The position numbers were made by a program, and so were the translations under genes. The notes beneath the pieces were generated by a model. That model was not told the DNA's origin. It saw only the letters and a program-made list of their open reading frames with translations, and made no database searches. A DNA stretch of 64,000 bases from Cyprinodon diabolis (Eukaryota > Chordata > Actinopteri > Cyprinodontiformes > Cyprinodontidae): assembly GCA_030533445.1 (NCBI GenBank), contig CM060064.1, positions 48,981,531 through 49,045,530 on the forward strand, in the 5' to 3' direction. Every line of letters starts with the position of its first letter. Positions within the stretch are counted from its first letter, which is position 1. Positions 60,101-64,000 of this stretch are shown here, piece after piece.

Positions 60101-63100
60101 ATCTTCCTCACTGCTTCATCTTCCTCACTGCTTTATCATCCTCACTGCTTCTTCACCCTCCCTGCTTCATCATCCTCACTGCTTCATCATCCTCACTGCT
60201 TCTTCATCCTCCCTGCTTCTTCATCCTCCCTGCTTCTTTATCCTCACTGCTTCTTCATCCTCCCTGCTTCATCATCTTCACTGCTTCTTCATCCTCACTG
60301 CTTCATCTTCCTCACTGCTTCATCTTCCTCACTGCTTCATCTTCCTCACTGCTTTATCATCCTCACTGCTTCTTCACCCTCCCTGCTTCATCATCCTCAC
60401 TGCTTCATCATCCTCACTGCTTCTTCATCCTCCCTGCTTTTTCATCCTCACCGCTTCATCATCCTCACTGCTTCTTCATCTTCCCTGCTTCATCATCCTC
60501 ACTGCTTCTTCATCCTCCCTGCTTCATCATCCTCCCTGCTTCATCATCCTCACTGCTTCTTCATCCTCCCTGCTTCTTCATCCTCCCTGCTTCTTTATCC
60601 TCACTGCTTCTTCATCCTCCCTGCTTCATCATCTTCCCTGCTTCATCATCCTCACTGCTTCTTCATCCTCCTTGCTTCATCTTCCTCCCTGCTTCTTCAT
60701 CCTCACTGCTTCTTCATCCTCCCTGCTTCATCATCCTCACTGCTTCTTCATCCTCACTGCTTCATCATCCTCACTGCTTCTTCATCCTCCCTGCTTCATC
60801 ATCTTCACTGCTTCATCTTCCTCACTGCTTCTTCATCCTCCCTGCTTCATCATCCTCCCTGCTTCTTCATCCTCACTGCTTCATCATCCTCCCTGCTTCA
60901 TCATCCTCACTGCTTCATCATCCTCCCTGCTTCTTCATCCTCACTGCTTCATCATCCTCCCTGCTTCATCATCCTCACTGCTTCTTCACCCTCCCTGCTT
61001 CATCATCCTCACTGCTTCATCATCCTCACTGCTTCATCATCCTCACTGCTTCTTCATCCTCACTGCTTCATCATCCTCCCTGCTTCTTCATCCTCCCTGC
61101 TTCATCATCCTCACTGCTTCTTCATCCTCACTGCTTCATCATCCTCACTGCTTCTTCATCCTCCCTGCTTCATCAACCTCCCTGCTTCTTCATCCTCACT
61201 GCTTCTTCATCCTCCCTGCTTCATCATCCTTTACTGCTTCTTCATCCTCCCTGCTTCATCATCCTGACTGCTTCTTCATCCTCCCTGCTACTTCATCCTC
61301 CCAGCTTCATCATCCTCACTGCTTCTTCATCCTCCCTGCTTCATCATCCTCACTACTTCATCATCCTCACTGCTTCATCATCCTCACTGCTTCATCATCC
61401 TCCCTGCTTCTTCATCCTCCCTGCTTCTTTATCCTCCCTGCTTCTTAATCCTCCCTGCTTCATAATCTTCACTGCTTCTTCATCCTCACTGCTTCATCTT
61501 CCTCACTGCTTCATCTTCCTCACTGCTTCATCTTCCTCACTGCTTTATCATCCTCACTGCTTCTTCACCCTCCCTGCTTCTTCATCCTCACTGCTTCTTC
61601 ATCTTCCCTGCTTCTTCATCCTCACTGCTTCATCATCCTCCCTGCTTCATCATCCTCACTGCTTCTTCATCCTCCCTGCTTCTTCATCCTCACTGCTTCA
61701 TCATCCTCACTGCTTCCTCATCCTCACTGCTTCATCATCCTCACTGCTTCATCTTCCTCCCTGCTTCCTCATCCTCCCTGCTTCTTCATCCTCACTGCTT
61801 CTTCATCTTCCCTTCTTCATCATCTTCCCTGCTTCATCATCCTCACTGCTTCTTCATCCTCACTGCTTCATCATCCTCACTGCTTCTTCATCTTCCCTGC
61901 TTCATCATCCTCACTGCTTCATCATCCTCACTGCTTCTTCATCTTCCTCACTGCTTCATCTTCCTCCCTGCTTCTTCATCCTCACTGCTTCATCTTCCTC
62001 ATTGCTTCTTCATCCTCACTGCTTCATCAACCTCCCCGCTTCTTCATCCTCCCTGCTTCATCATCCTCCCTGCTTCTTCATCCTCCCTGCTTCTTCATCC
62101 TCACTGCTTCATCATCCTCACTGCTTCTTCATCCTCCCTGCTTCATCATCCTCACTGCTTCTTCATCCTCCCTGCGTCTTCATCCTCCCTGCTTCATCAT
62201 CCTCCCTGCTTCATCATCCTCCCTGCTTCTTCATCCTCACTGCTTCTTCATCTTCCCTGCTTCATCATCTTCCCGGCTTCATCATCCTCACTGCTTCTTC
62301 ATCCTCCCTGCTTCTTCATCCTCCCTGCTTCTTCATCCTCACTGCTTCTTCATCTTCCCAGCTTCATCATCTTCCCTGCTTCATCATCCTCACTGCTTCT
62401 TCATCCTCACTGCTTCTTCATCCTCACTGCTTCATCATCCTCACTGCTTCTTAATCCTCACTGCTTCTTCATCTTCCCTGCTTCATCATCCTCACTGCTT
62501 CATCATCCTCACTGCTTCTTCATCTTCCTCATTGCTTCATCTTCCTCCCTGCTTCTTCATCCTCACTGCTTCATCTTCCTCATTGCTTCTTCATCCTCAC
62601 TGCTTCATCATCCTCCCCGCTTCTTCATCCTCCCTGCTTCATCATCCTCCCTGCTTCATCATCCTCCCTGCTTCTTCATCCTCCCTGTTCTTCATCCTCA
62701 CTGCTTCATAATCCTCACTGCTTCTTCATCCTCCCTGCTTCTTCATCCTCCCTGCTTCTTCATCCTCGCTGCTTCATCATCCTCCCTGCTTCTTCATCCT
62801 CCCTGCTTCATCATCCTCACTGCTTCTTCATCCTCCCTGCTTCATCATCCTCACTGCTTCTTCATCCTCCCTGCTTCTTCATCCTCCCTGCTTCATCATC
62901 CTCCCTGCTTCTTCATCCTCCCTGCTTTATATCATCTCTGCTTCATCATCCTCCCCGCTTCTTCATCCTCCCCGCTTCTTCATCCTCACTGCTTCATCTT
63001 CCTCATTGCTTCTTCATCCTCACTGCTTCATCTTCCTCCCTGCTTCTTCATCCTCACTGCTTCATCATCATCACTGCTTCTTCATCTTCCCTGCTTCATC

Positions 63101-64000
63101 ATCCTCACTGCTTCTTCATCCTCCCTGCTTCATCATCCTCCCTGCTTCATCATCCTCACAGCTTCTTCATCCTCCCTGCTTCATCATCCTCACTGCTTCT
63201 TCATCCTCCCTGCTTCATCATCCTCACTGCTTCATCATCCTCACTGCTTCTTCATCCTCCCTGCTTCATCATCCTCACTGCTTCATCATCCTTCCTGCTT
63301 CTTCATCCTCCCTGCTTTATATCATCCCTGCTTCATCATCCTCCCCGCTTCTTCATCCTCCCCGCTTCTTCATCCTCACTGCTTCATCTTCCTCATTGCT
63401 TCTTCATCCTCACTGCTTCATCTTCCTCACTGCTTCATCTTCCTCCCTGCTTCTTCATCCTCACTGCATCATCATCATCACTGCTTCTTCATCTTCCCTG
63501 CTTCATCATCCTCACTGCTTCTTCATCCTCCCTGCTTCATCATCCTCCCTGCTTCATCATCCTCACTGCTTCTTCATCCTCCCTGCTTCATCATCCTCAC
63601 TGCTTCTTCATCCTCCCTGCTTCATCATCCTCACTGCTTCATCATCCTCACTGCTTCATCATCCTCCCTGCTTCTTCATCCTCCCTGCTTCTTTATCCTC
63701 ACTGCTTCTTCATCCTCCCTGCTTCATCATCTTCACTGCTTCTTCATCCTCACTGCTTCTTCATCCTCCTTGCTTCATCATCTTCCCTGCTTCATCATCC
63801 TCACTGCTTCATCATCCTCACTGCTTCTTCATCTTCCCTGCTTCATCATCCTCACTGCTTCTTCATCTTCCCTGCTTCATCATCCTCACTGCTTCTTCAT
63901 CCTCCCTGCTTCATCATCCTCCCTGCTTCATCATCCTCACTGCTTCTTCATCCTCCCTGCTTCATCATCCTCACTGCTTCATCATCCTCACTGCTTCATC
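57164..64000. repeat. 3965-bp higher-order repeat, one full and one partial copy
   Basis: Landmarks recur at 3965 bases: TGCTACTTCA at 57321 and 61286, ATTGCTTCTTC at 58036 and 62001, TTTATATCATCCC at 59351 and 63316. Part of the unit (about 59.7-61.2 kb) is itself a copy of the 1988-bp repeat (TTTTTCATCC at 56473 and 60438), so the 3965-bp unit combines a 1988-type segment with a segment related to 40.3-42.3 kb. The second copy is cut by the window end. Confidence 0.85.

Larger units (their letters stand above)
15754..64000. repeat. Giant 17-bp minisatellite, over 48 kb, open at both ends
   Basis: The entire stretch consists of a 17-bp unit, CTGCTTCWTCATCCTCM, in about 2,800 head-to-tail copies with no foreign insertion seen. 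Variation is concentrated at three places: T/A in CTTC(T/A)TC, C/T in ATC(C/T)TC and A/C in CCTC(A/C). Rare private variants (TTTATATCATC, CCTTTACTG, CTTCCCGGC, CTTCATAATC) act as landmarks. The plus strand is about 80% pyrimidine with C outnumbering G about seven to one. Since 17 is not a multiple of three, three units (51 bases) read as a 17-residue period in all plus frames, giving very long but meaningless open frames. The array begins at the gap and continues beyond the window. Confidence 0.98.

Noticed and set aside
15179..64000. Very long plus-strand open frames (up to 5,166 codons) across the minisatellite, as protein-coding genes
   Set aside because: All three plus frames are equally open because the 17-bp unit lacks stops; the products are the same 17-residue period in shifted phase. 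No start context, splice structure or non-repeat domain; some frames even run through the 500-N gap.
15754..64000. CRISPR array
   Set aside because: Contiguous 17-bp repeats with no unique spacers, in a eukaryotic context.

Overview
The window looks like repeat-dense, gene-poor DNA from a teleost fish, probably subtelomeric or formerly telomeric. The fish assignment is an inference from the mix of mobile elements (Tc1-like, Tol2-type hAT, gypsy-type solo LTR, L2/CR1-type and I/Jockey-type LINEs, GIY-YIG Penelope-like elements) together with vertebrate-type TTAGGG repeats. No host protein-coding gene can be supported anywhere in the 64 kb.

Layout. (1) 1-2044 is a three-level nest: a dead Tc1-like transposon is interrupted by a hAT-type element with an intact 8-bp target duplication, and that element is itself interrupted by a solo LTR with a 5-bp duplication. 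(2) 2062-2405 is a decayed I/Jockey-type LINE fragment. (3) 3519-4741 is a short telomeric remnant, a 144-bp anonymous repeat and an L2/CR1-type reverse transcriptase fragment. (4) 5150-7740 is an AT-rich satellite in two related monomer sizes (92 bp and about 73 bp). (5) 8108-14028 holds two Penelope-like elements (PLEs), both on the minus strand and both bordered by TTAGGG repeats. The distal one keeps a 744-codon reverse transcriptase/GIY-YIG frame and an upstream 719-codon frame ending in an SGNH-hydrolase-like domain. (6) 14099-15253 holds two tRNA-Gly(CCC)-like units with Pol III-type boxes, a 46/92-bp minisatellite and a 61-bp minisatellite. (7) 15254-15753 is a 500-base assembly gap. 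(8) 15754-64000 is one uninterrupted 17-bp minisatellite of more than 48 kb (roughly 2,800 units) with several layers of higher-order repeats. It continues past the window end.

Most notable region. Both PLE copies end, at their 3' end in element sense, on CCCTAA sequence, and the 5'-truncated copy is capped at its truncation point by TTAGGG repeats. Read left to right this is what repeated addition to a chromosome end would leave: a G-strand telomere, reverse-transcribed PLE sequence, a new telomere cap, then more. Telomere attachment is known for endonuclease-lacking PLEs (Athena and Coprina groups). Here the elements keep a GIY-YIG domain, and the better copy also has an SGNH-type ORF1.

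Caution. The multi-thousand-codon plus-strand open frames across 15.7-64 kb come from a stop-free 17-bp unit and are not annotated as genes.
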